Of a stretch of 64,000 nucleotides of DNA, positions 6,470 to 15,212 are shown piece by piece. The position numbers and the translations under genes are program-made. Under the pieces are notes generated by a model that worked only from the letters and a program-made list of their open reading frames with translations, searched no databases and was not told the origin of the DNA. Origin of the DNA: DATHTS01 sp965219305 (GTDB lineage Bacteria; Acidobacteriota; Blastocatellia; Pyrinomonadales; Pyrinomonadaceae); assembly GCA_965219305.1 (NCBI GenBank), contig OZ244725.1, forward strand, positions 2,914,001 to 2,978,000. The letters are read 5' to 3'. Every line of letters begins with the position of its first letter. Positions within the stretch are counted from its first letter, which is position 1.

Positions 6470-8170
6470 TTATTTTTTCAACAACTCGCGGGCGTGCTGA
6501 CGCGCAGATTCGGTGATTTTTTCGCCGGCAAGCATTCTGGCAATTTCCTCGATTTGCTCCGCATCGTTCAATTCACGAACACCGATGCTTGTCTGATTTT
6601 TCGACATCGTTTTTTCGACAAGAAAATGCTGATTCGCCAGAGCCGCGACCTGCGGTTGATGCGTTACGCATAAAACCTGCTGTTTTTCCGCCAGTTCTTT
6701 TAATTTCAATCCGACCGCTTCGGCGACACGTCCGCCGATTCCGGTGTCAATTTCATCGAAAACGACGGCTTTTTCAGCATCGTTCGTTTTAACTGTCGTT
6801 TTCAAAATCAGCATCAAACGCGATGCTTCGCCGCCAGACGCGACTTTTGCAAGCTGTTTCGGTGATTCACCCGGATTTGCTGAAAAATAAAACTCCACGC
6901 GGTCAAAACCTTTTGCCGTCAAAAATTTATTATTTTCGGCATTTTTCAAATCCTTTTCATTCGGCGAATCAATTTTAACGACAAATTTCGCTTTTTCCAG
7001 CGCAACCGCTTTTAGATTTTTTTCTACTTCTTTTTCTAATTTCCGTGCAGCATTCGTTCGCTTTTCGTGGATAATCTTCGCCGTTTTGAGATATTCCGAA
7101 GTTAACTTTGAAAGTTTCTTTTTTAGTTCCACTTCAATAAATTCGGCGGTTTCGATATTTTTCAGACGTTCTTCGGAATCTTTCAAATGTGCTAAAACCG
7201 TTTCCAAAGTGCCGCCGTATTTTCTTTTCAAACCCGATATTTGCGAAAGTCTGGTTTCAATTTCTTCCAATCTTTCCGGCGAAAATTCCAGACGGCTGTG
7301 GAAATCGCGGACGGAAATTGCCAAATCATCAAGAATCGCTTGCGCCGTCGCCAAACTTTCCAGGTATTCGCGGAAACTCGATTCGTATTCGGCTAATTCC
7401 TTAACGCGCCGCGCCGCTTTTTCCAGCGTCGTAACGGTTGAATTCTCGTCTTCATAGAGCAGAGAATAACTTTCTTCGCCCAACGCCGAAAGTTTTTCGA
7501 CATTATTTAAACGCCTTTTTTCTTCTTCCAAAGTTTCTTCTTCATCGGCTTGCGGATTTACTTTTTGAATTTCATCAACCTGAAACCGCAAAATGTCGAG
7601 CAGTTGCAGTTTTTGCGCTTCGTCTTCGCGCAAATTAGCAATTTCATTGCGTACTTTTGAGATTTCGGAAAATTGCGCGGCGATATTTTCTCTTTCCTTA
7701 TAAATTCCGGCGTATTCGTCCAAAATTTCCAGGTGATTTGCCGGACTGAAAAGCGTCGTCTGTTCGCCTTGCCCGTGAATATCAACGAGAAATGTGCCGA
7801 TCTTTTTCAGGAAAGATTGCGTTACGAGTTGATTATTTATAAAAATGCGGTTTCTGCCGGAAAGCGAAAGTTCGCGCCGCACGATTAATTCGGTTTCTTT
7901 TGAACTTTCTATTTCGATCCCGCTTTCATCAAACGCCTCGCGCAAACCGTCGCTTAGATCAACTGCGAAAAGTCCTTCGATCTGCGCGTTGTCTTCGCCT
8001 TCTTTGATTAGTTCGGAATAAACGCGCTCACCGGTCAATGCGCCGAGCGAATCAACGATGATGGACTTTCCCGAACCGGTTTCGCCGGTCAATAAATTTA
8101 AACCTTTTGAAAATTCGAGTTCGAGTTCGTCAATTAAAGCGATTTTTTTGATTTTAAGAAGCGTCAGCAT
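6470..8170 (-). CDS. recN: DNA repair protein RecN
   Basis: 566 residues, the usual RecN length. SMC-like ATPase that acts in recombinational repair of double-strand breaks. The Walker A motif is LLTGETGSGKS near residue 30. Two long coiled-coil segments occupy roughly residues 150-370 around a central hinge. The C-terminal half carries the ABC signature region ASGGEASRLM and the Walker B motif VVFDEIDTGIGG. It is the first gene of a three-gene minus-strand operon. Its start (8170) faces a long non-coding region with several hairpins. No LexA-like box was recognised. Confidence 0.95.
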   Translation of the reverse strand: MLTLLKIKKIALIDELELEFSKGLNLLTGETGSGKSIIVDSLGALTGERVYSELIKEGEDNAQIEGLFAVDLSDGLREAFDESGIEIESSKETELIVRRELSLSGRNRIFINNQLVTQSFLKKIGTFLVDIHGQGEQTTLFSPANHLEILDEYAGIYKERENIAAQFSEISKVRNEIANLREDEAQKLQLLDILRFQVDEIQKVNPQADEEETLEEEKRRLNNVEKLSALGEESYSLLYEDENSTVTTLEKAARRVKELAEYESSFREYLESLATAQAILDDLAISVRDFHSRLEFSPERLEEIETRLSQISGLKRKYGGTLETVLAHLKDSEERLKNIETAEFIEVELKKKLSKLTSEYLKTAKIIHEKRTNAARKLEKEVEKNLKAVALEKAKFVVKIDSPNEKDLKNAENNKFLTAKGFDRVEFYFSANPGESPKQLAKVASGGEASRLMLILKTTVKTNDAEKAVVFDEIDTGIGGRVAEAVGLKLKELAEKQQVLCVTHQPQVAALANQHFLVEKTMSKNQTSIGVRELNDAEQIEEIARMLAGEKITESARQHARELLKK

Positions 8171-8256
8171 TATCGAAAGATGGAATAATTTCTATCAAAA
8201 AAAAATAATATCACAACGCCGAATAGAAAGCGGAAACGCCCGATCTAAACAAAAAA

Positions 8257-8369
8257 TGCGTGGAATGTAAAAAAACAAGCCACGCAAATTTAAAAAAAAG
8301 CGAGGGAAACGTCTCCCACACCGTTTCCCTCTTATTCGTGTCTGACTACAGGGCGCAGTCAAACACGAA
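8257..8369. ncRNA. Three consecutive hairpins, candidate small RNA or attenuator
   Basis: Hairpin 1: TGCGTGG (8257-8263) with CCACGCA (8280-8286). Hairpin 2: GAGGGAAACG (8302-8311) with CGTTTCCCTC (8322-8331), a perfect 10-bp stem. Hairpin 3: 8335-8346 with 8357-8369, a stem of about 11 pairs with one mismatch and one bulged A. They are spaced closely in otherwise unstructured AT-rich DNA. None is followed by a clear T-run on the plus strand. The strand is not known, and no known RNA family was recognised. Confidence 0.4.
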
Positions 8370-8550
8370 ACTTGTTATATCCTTATTGAAAATCTGATTT
8401 TATAAACTCTATGAGTCAATAAACTCAATTTCTCAATAATCGTATATCAATTAATCTAAATTATCAACACTAAAAAAGAAGAAAAAAAACCATGTCGCTG
8501 AAATCAACTTTACCCAAGTGTGATTATTGGTTATACTTTCTTTACTTGTT

Positions 8551-8576
8551 TGTCGTAACGTTTTAGCGTTTCGACA
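8551..8576. promoter_or_regulatory. Imperfect dyad, candidate operator of the HTH gene
   Basis: TGTCGTAACG and CGTTTCGACA form a 9-of-10 inverted repeat with a 6-bp centre. It lies 28 bp upstream of the ATG of a CI-like repressor. Autoregulation through this site is an inference from position and symmetry only. Confidence 0.35.
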
Positions 8577-8604
8577 ATTTCTATTAAACTACAAGCGTTT
8601 TTTT

Positions 8605-9039
8605 ATGTCAAGAAGAAATTCAACATTTGTTGAAAATTCCGGCTTTGTTTTCAGATTTGTCGAAGTTTGCGGGACTACAGAGCCTGCGAAAGTTGCACGA
8701 TTGTTTAAAATCTCTTATCAATCGGCAAAAAACTACCTTGCTGGAAGATTACCAAATGCTTACGTTCTGCAATTAATCGCAGAAACTACCCCTTATTCTA
8801 TTCACTGGCTTTTGACCGGCGAAGGAGAAAAATTTGTAAATTTAAACGAAGATGCACAGGTTTTTGAGTTAACCGATGAAATTAGAGATTTTATTAAAAA
8901 TGTTTGTTTAGAAGCGATAAATTGTGTTTCGGTTGAGGTAAAAACCGACAAACTCGAAAAAGTATTTGTTTTATCGCCGGATAAAATCAAACAGGAAAAA
9001 GTTTTACAAGGAAATGAACTTGCAGAAAAAGAAGTTTAA
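8605..9039 (+). CDS. CI-repressor-like HTH regulator
   Basis: 144 residues from the ATG at 8605, which is the only start that leaves a natural N-terminus; the in-frame extension upstream reads through AT-rich non-coding DNA. Residues about 10-65 form a helix-turn-helix domain of the phage CI-repressor type: EPAKVARLFKISYQSAKNYL followed by the family hallmark SIHWLLTGEG. The C-terminal half is helical and then charged, and has no recognisable LexA/CI peptidase domain, so it is a repressor without self-cleavage. No phage genes surround it. It is more AT-rich than its neighbours, which may point to transfer. Confidence 0.75.
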   Translation: MSRRNSTFVENSGFVFRFVEVCGTTEPAKVARLFKISYQSAKNYLAGRLPNAYVLQLIAETTPYSIHWLLTGEGEKFVNLNEDAQVFELTDEIRDFIKNVCLEAINCVSVEVKTDKLEKVFVLSPDKIKQEKVLQGNELAEKEV

Positions 9040-9066
9040 TTTTATCCGACAAATAAATAATAAAAC

Positions 9067-10671
9067 TCACGAATTTCGACTCTGAAAAATTCTGTAATCA
9101 ATTTCCGCGAAAATATTATCGCGCAGTTCGATTTCCTTGAGTAAGTTTTCGTTAAACTCACTATGATTAAGCATTTTCGCCAGAAGATCGAAGCGATGAA
9201 TGTGCGATTTAAAGCGGTTTGACGAATATTGAACGGTCGTTCCCTGGTAAATTTGAAACGCCCAATCGGACGACTGCGCCAAGAGAAGTTCGCGTGCGAT
9301 TTGATTTAAAACTCTTTTTTGAATTTCATTCGGTTCGTTAAATCTGTCGGCAAACTCGGTCATTTTTCGCTCTGCGTCGTGTTGGTAAGGATACATCCAC
9401 GAATTTTTTTCATTAAGCCAGACTTTGTAGTAACCGTTTTCGCCCCAACTCGATGCGGACGGTAACTGAGTCTGAATCGCAATTCCGGCATCAAGAAAAT
9501 CTCCCGGCGTGACGGGTTTTATTTGTCCTTCTTTGTAGTGCAGTTCGCGGAAAAAGAAATCTAAAAATTGCGGACCTTCAAACCACCAATGCCCGTAAAG
9601 TTCGGCATCATACGGCGACACTACGAGCGGCGGATGATCGCCGTTAAATTGGCGCAGACGATAAGCTTGTTTGATTCGTTCGGAAACGAAATTTGCGGCA
9701 TCGCGGGCGGCTTGGGCGCGTGCGAAACTCGGCAGATACGGCTGTTTATGATCCTGCGTCGAAGTCTTGCTCGTAATTCGGTAATATTTCAAACCGAGAT
9801 GACGGCGAGTTCCGTCTTTGTGCAAATACGGTTTTAGATAATCGAGAGGCAAATCCCAACCGATGTCGCGGTAAAATTCACGATAGACGGCGTTTCCCGG
9901 ATAACCGACTTCCGCGCTCCAGACTTGCTGCGAAGTCTCGACATCGCGGGCGAAAACCGCCACGCCGTTCGGACATTTGACGGGCGCGTGAACGCCGTAG
10001 CGCGGGCGCGGTTCGCCGTAGAGAATCGCGTGCGAATCGCCGATAAAATATTCGATTCCCGCGTCCTTTAACAGATTTTCGATGCCGTGTTCGTAAGCGC
10101 ATTCGGCAAGCCAGATGCCGCGTGGTTTTCGTCCGAAATGTTTTTCGTAATTCGTAACCGCAATATTGATTTGAGCGCGTTGAGCTTCGCGCGTCGAAAT
10201 TAATGGCAGAAAACCGTGTGTCGCGCAGCAAGTTATAATTTCCAAAACGCCTTCTTCCTGCAATTCGCGGAAGGCGTTTATCAGATTGCGCTTATATTTG
10301 TGATTCCAGAGATCAAGCGACGCGGTGAGATTATTGACATACATTCGCGCGACTTCGTAAAATTCCGGTGCTTCGTGCTGCGTTCGCGTAACTTCTTTTT
10401 CTGCAAGCGCGAGCAGATTTTCTAGATGGCGCGTGTATCTTTCTTGAAGCAATTCGTCCCCCAGCATTTCGCATAACGGCGGCGAAACATTCATCGCCAG
10501 ACGCGGCTTCATTCCTTCTTCGTGAAGATTTTGAAAGCTGAAAATCAACGGCAGATAAACTTCCGTGATTGCTTCAAACAACCAATCTTCTTCGAGAAAT
10601 TCGGGATATTCGGGATGCCGCACGAACGGCAGATGCGCGTGTAAAATTAAGCTGAAATAACCGGTCGGCAT
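9067..10671 (-). CDS. GH57 1,4-alpha-glucan branching enzyme
   Basis: 534 residues from the ATG at 10671 (MPTGYFSLILHAHLPFVRHP, the usual GH57 opening with the HAHLP motif). It makes alpha-1,6 branches in glycogen-like polymers in the cytosol. The catalytic nucleophile is the Glu in GIWLAECAYEHG (about residue 187) and the acid/base is the Asp in SPYDAELYGHWWFEGP (about residue 352). These positions agree with Glu183 and Asp354 of the archaeal TK1436 enzyme. A C-terminal helical domain follows. No other glycogen gene lies in the window. An upstream in-frame start exists but would add residues lacking homology. Confidence 0.92.
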   Translation of the reverse strand: MPTGYFSLILHAHLPFVRHPEYPEFLEEDWLFEAITEVYLPLIFSFQNLHEEGMKPRLAMNVSPPLCEMLGDELLQERYTRHLENLLALAEKEVTRTQHEAPEFYEVARMYVNNLTASLDLWNHKYKRNLINAFRELQEEGVLEIITCCATHGFLPLISTREAQRAQINIAVTNYEKHFGRKPRGIWLAECAYEHGIENLLKDAGIEYFIGDSHAILYGEPRPRYGVHAPVKCPNGVAVFARDVETSQQVWSAEVGYPGNAVYREFYRDIGWDLPLDYLKPYLHKDGTRRHLGLKYYRITSKTSTQDHKQPYLPSFARAQAARDAANFVSERIKQAYRLRQFNGDHPPLVVSPYDAELYGHWWFEGPQFLDFFFRELHYKEGQIKPVTPGDFLDAGIAIQTQLPSASSWGENGYYKVWLNEKNSWMYPYQHDAERKMTEFADRFNEPNEIQKRVLNQIARELLLAQSSDWAFQIYQGTTVQYSSNRFKSHIHRFDLLAKMLNHSEFNENLLKEIELRDNIFAEIDYRIFQSRNS

Positions 10672-10787
10672 AATATATGTTGATTGAATGATAACGCAAA
10701 TTTCCGTTTTGCAAAACATTGCATCGGTCTTTATTTGTAAAAAATTAAAATTGTTTGCAGACCTTCGTTTTTGTTGTGAAAAAAATA

Positions 10788-10827
10788 TTTACTTTCAATG
10801 ATTTTGGGAATATACTTTGTAAGTAAA
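10788..10827 (+). promoter_or_regulatory. Candidate promoter flanked by a TTTACTT/AAGTAAA dyad
   Basis: -35 TTTACT (10788-10793), 17-bp spacer, -10 TATACT (10811-10816). The inverted heptamers TTTACTT (10788-10794) and AAGTAAA (10821-10827) bracket the promoter and could bind a repressor. It lies upstream of the muramidase-fusion gene. Confidence 0.45.
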
Positions 10828-10860
10828 TAACGATGTTAAAAATCGTTCGGAGGAAAAAAT

Positions 10861-12126
10861 ATGCCGAACAATATTGATTGGAAATTTATCGCAAACGAAG
10901 AAGGCGCGAAGATTTTAGTGGGCTATGTTCCGTTACCGAAAACCAGCAACAGCGGAGTAACGATTGCCAGCGGTTTCGATCTCGGACAGCACAGCGAAGG
11001 CGAGTTAAACGCCTTGAAGCTTTCAAAAGAACTGACGGCAAAACTCAAACCTTATCTGTCGCCTTTGAAAAAACAGGCGGCAGTTGATTTTCTCAAAAAA
11101 CATCCGCTGAAGATCACGCGCGAACAGGCGGAAGAAATTGACATTGCGTTAAAGAAAAAACTCGTCCCGCAATTAAAAACACGTTATAATAATTCGACTT
11201 TTAACACGAAAAAAATTCAATTTGAAGATTTGCCCGGACAAGCTCAAACCGCTATCGCTTCGCTTTCCTTTCAATACGGCGATTTAAGCACCGCACGCAA
11301 CACTTATTGGCAGGCGGTTTCGGCACAGGATTGGGAAAAAGCCGCGAAGATTTTACGCAGTTACGGCGATTACAAACCGCGCCGCGGACGCGAAGCGGCA
11401 CTGCTCGAACAGCTAGTTAAATACGACGAGAAAAAAGCGCAAATGTTAAACAGCATCGGCGCGTGGTATGCGGTTTTTATAATCGGCGTTTTTTTTCTCG
11501 GCGCAATTTCCGCGCCCGCTTGTCAGGCGCAGCAAGTTGCGACACGAATTTTTGATGCCGATCTTGCTAAAGCGTTGAAAAATTATGATAAAAGTCTTGC
11601 CGAAAAAAAAACTCGGCTTCTTTTTGAATCGGGCAAAACCGTCGAAACTTGCGGCGGATATTTAAAAGAAAAAAAGAATTCAACCGTAAAAAGCGACGTG
11701 TCAAATATGCTTTACGCTTCGGAATATGTTGTCTGTGATGAACTTACGGCGTTAAACAACGCCAAAACGTTTGCTAAAAAAGCCGCACTTTCGACGGATA
11801 ATTTTGGAAAAGAGATTTATAATCGTTTAAATATCGCCGACGTTCCGACTTCGTTGATTGAAGGCAGCACCGGAAAAGCGGTTTTTCTTAAGGACAAGCT
11901 GCCGAAAAGCGGTCTGAAGATCACAAAATATAAAGTCGAATCGGACGCGCCGAATTGGTTTTTCGCCGTTGATATTGTTGCCGTTACCGATTGCGACGGC
12001 GATGGAAAACCGGATTGGATTTTACAAATCGCCGATGAAGCGAAGGACAGAAATTACCGACAATACTCGGCGTGGCTGGTGCGCGCAGCATCGGACAAAG
12101 GCATTCTTCGCGCCGAAAAATTATAA
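10861..12126 (+). CDS. Pesticin-like muramidase domain fused to an exported-looking domain
   Basis: 421 residues; RBS GGAGG and ATG at 10861. Residues 1-190 resemble the pesticin/T4-lysozyme-like fold: Glu13/Glu14 in ANEEGAKILVGY as catalytic acid, then the GVTIASGFDLGQHS segment with the conserved Thr/Gly turn. It would cut peptidoglycan. Met195 then starts a stretch that looks like a signal peptide (SIGAWYAVFIIGVFFLGAIS, then APACQAQQ). About 200 residues of unknown domain follow, ending with a DCDGDGKPDW motif that resembles a calcium-binding FG-GAP-like turn. As written, the lysozyme part has no signal and would be cytosolic with the C-terminus outside, or two genes have fused. Confidence 0.75.
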   Translation: MPNNIDWKFIANEEGAKILVGYVPLPKTSNSGVTIASGFDLGQHSEGELNALKLSKELTAKLKPYLSPLKKQAAVDFLKKHPLKITREQAEEIDIALKKKLVPQLKTRYNNSTFNTKKIQFEDLPGQAQTAIASLSFQYGDLSTARNTYWQAVSAQDWEKAAKILRSYGDYKPRRGREAALLEQLVKYDEKKAQMLNSIGAWYAVFIIGVFFLGAISAPACQAQQVATRIFDADLAKALKNYDKSLAEKKTRLLFESGKTVETCGGYLKEKKNSTVKSDVSNMLYASEYVVCDELTALNNAKTFAKKAALSTDNFGKEIYNRLNIADVPTSLIEGSTGKAVFLKDKLPKSGLKITKYKVESDAPNWFFAVDIVAVTDCDGDGKPDWILQIADEAKDRNYRQYSAWLVRAASDKGILRAEKL

Positions 12127-12147
12127 GATAATTTTTCGTTTCCGGTT

Positions 12148-12477
12148 TTACGAAAAATAAAGAAAAATATAATTACCGAATCCGGCAAGCAGACTGAAAA
12201 TCAGAACCGCCCACCAGCGCGGCGTTATCAAACTCATTCCTTCCATATCTGAAATATCTTCGCCACGCGAGATTCTTTCGGTTTTATAATCGGGGAAAAA
12301 AATTAATGCCAAACCGACAAGAAAAAACGGCGGAAAAATCATACTCGCGTATTGATAAAAGTAATCTTGAAAAAAAGCCGTGTACCAAGTCCAGAGCGTT
12401 CCGATTAAACTCGGCAGAGCGATAATCGCTCCGCCGATTTGTTGTGTTTTTCTGGAAATTGCCGGTTTTTCCGCCAT
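12148..12477 (-). CDS. Small membrane protein of unknown function
   Basis: 109 residues with three predicted membrane segments (about residues 14-32, 42-60 and 87-107) separated by a charged loop with KTERISRGEDISDMEG. No family recognised. It starts 11 bp after the DUF4912 gene ends on the same strand, so the two probably form an operon. Confidence 0.7.
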   Translation of the reverse strand: MAEKPAISRKTQQIGGAIIALPSLIGTLWTWYTAFFQDYFYQYASMIFPPFFLVGLALIFFPDYKTERISRGEDISDMEGMSLITPRWWAVLIFSLLAGFGNYIFLYFS

Positions 12478-12488
12478 ACTTTTTAATG

Positions 12489-13571
12489 TTAGCGCAACGA
12501 ACTGATCGGCGAGAATTTCGGGACAAAATCGCGCGGCACGCCTTTTTTGATTGTTTTCCGTTTTGTTATGCGCGGGAAATTTATCAAACTCGCGCCGAAA
12601 ACCGCCGGCAGAGAATGCGTCGTTTCTTCTTCAAATATTTCTTCTTCAAATTCCCCGAAACTTTCTTCTAATGCGTTGAGAGTTTTCTTTGCGTCAATCG
12701 CCAATTCGTTTGATTTCAACGAATTATAAATACTGCGGCTAATTTCTCCGCGCAAACTATCAAGCCGAATTCCCGAAGCGAGCGCAAGAAGCGCGTAACG
12801 CATTTCGGCTGAATCGGAAAACACGACATCATTTTTTCCCGTCAATTTTGTAAAAGCGTTATTCGTCGCAAAATCCGCATATTCCGCATCGTCTCCGGCA
12901 AACGCGACTTCCATCGCGTCCTGCTTATAACCCGAACGGTCGAGAACTTCGGCGAATTGATTGGCGGAAACGGAAAATTGCGATTCGGCGGCGCGGTGCT
13001 GCGAAGGCGTTTTACGCGGTGTTTCGATTATATTAGAGAACATCACGCGAAAATACGGGCGATTGACGGCGTAAAAACCGACCTCCGCACGATATTTTGA
13101 ATTTGCGTCAACGTCATACCACCAATCGCCTTCAGCTTCGACGAGATTAATTTCTTCCGCGCCGGTCGTTTGATTGATTAGTTTTGCAACCAACTGATAA
13201 TTTCCCGAATTTCCGCCGAATGCTTTGCCCAGCATCTGAAACGGATTATTTTTCATTGACCAGTAAAAATGAATTCGATTCGGCGACTGCATCTGCAAAC
13301 GTGCGCGGTTTTCCTTTTCCAATTGCGGCAATTTCGGTTCGGATAATTCTTTGAAAACCGCTGTTTGTGCGGGCGTAGTTTCTTCTTCAATGATAGAATC
13401 TTCTTCAACCGAATCTTCATCAAAAAGTTCTGTTTTTATTTCAGGTTCGTTTTCATCGGCTAAAATTTGCGGTGGCTGAATTTCGAGCGACAGTAAATCA
13501 TTTTCAGATTCTTCTGTTGAATCAGCTTTTTTGTTTTTTAAAACTTCTTTTTCTAAATCCTTCTCGTTCAT
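12489..13571 (-). CDS. DUF4912 domain protein
   Basis: 360 residues from the ATG at 13571; the frame extends further upstream, but that part looks non-coding. Residues 1 to about 105 are acidic, low-complexity and probably disordered (many Glu, Asp and Ser). The DUF4912 domain follows: PNRIHFYWSMKNNPFQ, then a WWYDVDANSKYRAEVGFY segment. That family carries an Ig-like fold with aromatic residues and is of unknown function. The C-terminal third contains a conserved-looking helical region. It is cytosolic by sequence. Confidence 0.8.
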   Translation of the reverse strand: MNEKDLEKEVLKNKKADSTEESENDLLSLEIQPPQILADENEPEIKTELFDEDSVEEDSIIEEETTPAQTAVFKELSEPKLPQLEKENRARLQMQSPNRIHFYWSMKNNPFQMLGKAFGGNSGNYQLVAKLINQTTGAEEINLVEAEGDWWYDVDANSKYRAEVGFYAVNRPYFRVMFSNIIETPRKTPSQHRAAESQFSVSANQFAEVLDRSGYKQDAMEVAFAGDDAEYADFATNNAFTKLTGKNDVVFSDSAEMRYALLALASGIRLDSLRGEISRSIYNSLKSNELAIDAKKTLNALEESFGEFEEEIFEEETTHSLPAVFGASLINFPRITKRKTIKKGVPRDFVPKFSPISSLR

Positions 13572-13974
13572 AATAAATTTACAAAACCATTTCAAAACGC
13601 GACAATTAATCATAAGATTATGTATTCTTGCGCTGAAAGTTACAAGTTGCAGAGACATTTCAGTTAAATTTCGGCTGTGTTTTCTGTTAAATGCGAAATA
13701 CGAGTTGTTTCAAAAACAGAGGAATTGAAAATAAAATTAATTTCTATTATTTCTCAACGCTGTCAGCGCAGACCTTATAATTATTCGCCTTCTTCAATTT
13801 CAACTTTTTCGCTTTTATCGTAGAATTTTTTTTGCTTCTGATTACTTTATTCAGAATCTTAAGATATTCTTGAAGAAAAAGAATTAGCCACGAAATACAC
13901 GAAAAATATGAAAAAGAAATTTTTAAGAGGTTTTATTTTCGTTCTTTTCGTGTATTTCGCGGGCAAAAACAAAA
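13572..13974. other. Gene-free divergent region before the E1-alpha gene
   Basis: 403 bp. It contains the upstream region of the DUF4912 gene (minus) and that of the E1-alpha gene (plus), plus a long dyad (13887-13963). The remainder is AT-rich with no supported ORF or RNA gene. Confidence 0.7.
13887..13963. repeat. Dispersed dyad (CACGAA family), copy 1
   Basis: The left arm 13887-13905 (GCCACGAAATACACGAAAA) is complementary to 13945-13963 with the inner 16 bases perfect. The arm has 9-bp periodicity of CACGAA. It ends 11 bp before the ATG of the E1-alpha gene. Related dyads are at 57810-57897 and 59515-59630, and a lone arm at 29998-30024. Confidence 0.75.
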
Positions 13975-15027
13975 ATGGATTTACAAAAACCTGAAAAACC
14001 GCTTTCCTGCATAAATGAAACTTCGCTTGAAAAAGAGCAACTTATCGAACTTTACCGCTTTTTGAAATTGACGCGGATGTTTGACGAGATGACCGTTCGT
14101 TTGAAAAAACAGGCGAAATTGACGGGCGGCGTTTTTACATCTCTGGGACAGGAAGCAACCGCCGTCGGAACGGCTTACGCGCTTGAACCGCAGGATTTTA
14201 TCGCGCCTTTGATACGCGACATCGGTGCGTGTTTTGTTAAAGGAATACGCCCGCACACTATTTTTTCGCAATATTTCGGCAAAGGAAATTCGCCGTCACG
14301 AGCAACCGATGTGCAGTTTCATTTTGCCGATCTGGAAAAAGGTTTTGTCGGTCCGATCTCGCATCTCGGCGATATGGTCGCGGTGATGACGGGCGTTTTG
14401 CTCGCGTCAAGAATGAAAAAAGAAAATCGCGTCGCAACAGTTTATCTCGGCGAAGGCGCGACTTCGACGGGCGCGTTTCACGAAGGCATAAATTTCGCCG
14501 CCGTCCAGAAATTGCCGCTGATAACGATTATCGAAAATAACGGTTACGCATATTCCACGCCGACGCGAAATCAGGCGAATTGCACGGCTTTTGTTGATAA
14601 AGCAATCGGTTACGGCCTCAAAGGATTACAAACGGACGGCAACGATATTCTCGCGTGTTACGAAACGATGAAAACGGCGGTCGAATACGCGCGCAAAGGA
14701 AATGGTTCGGTTTTGATCGAAGCATTGACATACCGCCGCAAAGGACACGCCGAACACGACAATCAAAGTTATGTGCCGAAAGGCGAAATAGATTTCTGGG
14801 CGAAACATAACGATCCGATCACACGTTATGAGAGGTTTTTAAAGGAAGAGAAAATTTTAAGCGAATCGGAAATGAAAAAGATCATCGCGGAAGTTTCCGA
14901 ATATCTCGAAAATGAAGCATTAATCGCCGACGAAGGCGATTTGCCCAAACCGATCTCGGCGGCTTACGAAGTATTTGATAATTCAGTAGTGAAACCCGCT
15001 TTTAAGAAAAAAGTATTAGAGAAATAA
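13975..15027 (+). CDS. Thiamine-diphosphate-dependent 2-oxoacid dehydrogenase E1 alpha subunit
   Basis: 350 residues. Decarboxylates a 2-oxoacid and passes the acyl group to the lipoyl arm of an E2 partner. The thiamine-diphosphate motif is visible as GEGATSTGAFHEG through IIENNGYAYSTPT (about residues 159-200). Near the C-terminus is YRRKGHAEHDNQSYVP, the loop that in related proteins is phosphorylated or contacts the cofactor. The length and sequence fit pyruvate or branched-chain E1 alpha; the two cannot be separated here. No E1 beta, E2 or E3 gene is adjacent, so the partner subunit must lie elsewhere. The start lies just after a dyad that could affect expression. Confidence 0.88.
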   Translation: MDLQKPEKPLSCINETSLEKEQLIELYRFLKLTRMFDEMTVRLKKQAKLTGGVFTSLGQEATAVGTAYALEPQDFIAPLIRDIGACFVKGIRPHTIFSQYFGKGNSPSRATDVQFHFADLEKGFVGPISHLGDMVAVMTGVLLASRMKKENRVATVYLGEGATSTGAFHEGINFAAVQKLPLITIIENNGYAYSTPTRNQANCTAFVDKAIGYGLKGLQTDGNDILACYETMKTAVEYARKGNGSVLIEALTYRRKGHAEHDNQSYVPKGEIDFWAKHNDPITRYERFLKEEKILSESEMKKIIAEVSEYLENEALIADEGDLPKPISAAYEVFDNSVVKPAFKKKVLEK

Positions 15028-15052
15028 TTCTAAATTCAACGTGAAATTTCCA

Positions 15053-15070
15053 TTAGATTAAATAATCTAA
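15053..15070. promoter_or_regulatory. Perfect AT-rich palindrome between E1-alpha and the receptor gene
   Basis: TTAGATTA and TAATCTAA form a perfect 8-bp inverted repeat around AA, 25 bp after the E1-alpha stop. It has no T-run, so it is more like a protein-binding site than a terminator. Confidence 0.3.
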
Positions 15071-15212
15071 ATTACTAACCCAATTCCAGATAAATAATAA
15101 AACTAATAAAATAAATACATTATTTTGTAGTTTTATCCAAAAAATTGAACAAAAACACCTTGTTTTATTTTTGTTTTTGTTGTAATGATTGCACTTAGGG
15201 TTTCTAGGATTT

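Larger units (their letters stand above)
8171..8604. other. Gene-free divergent region between recN and the HTH gene
   Basis: 434 bp, AT-rich, with no convincing ORF. It holds the recN promoter region on one side and that of the HTH regulator on the other. In between are the three hairpins listed separately (8257-8369) and an imperfect dyad (8551-8576). The stretch 8370-8550 is A/T-rich and shows nothing else I can support. Confidence 0.7.

Noticed and set aside
8605..12126. Prophage remnant (CI-like repressor plus lysozyme-like gene)
   Set aside because: The two genes are separated by a housekeeping GH57 enzyme, and no integrase, capsid, tail or attachment site is seen.
13975..15027. Branched-chain versus pyruvate dehydrogenase assignment of the E1-alpha gene
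   Set aside because: The sequence alone cannot separate the two and no partner subunit gene is adjacent, so no gene symbol was given.
15033..15080. A third copy of the shared receptor element upstream of 15305
   Set aside because: CAACG and CCCAAT words are present but the spacing is about 15 bp shorter and the central blocks are missing.
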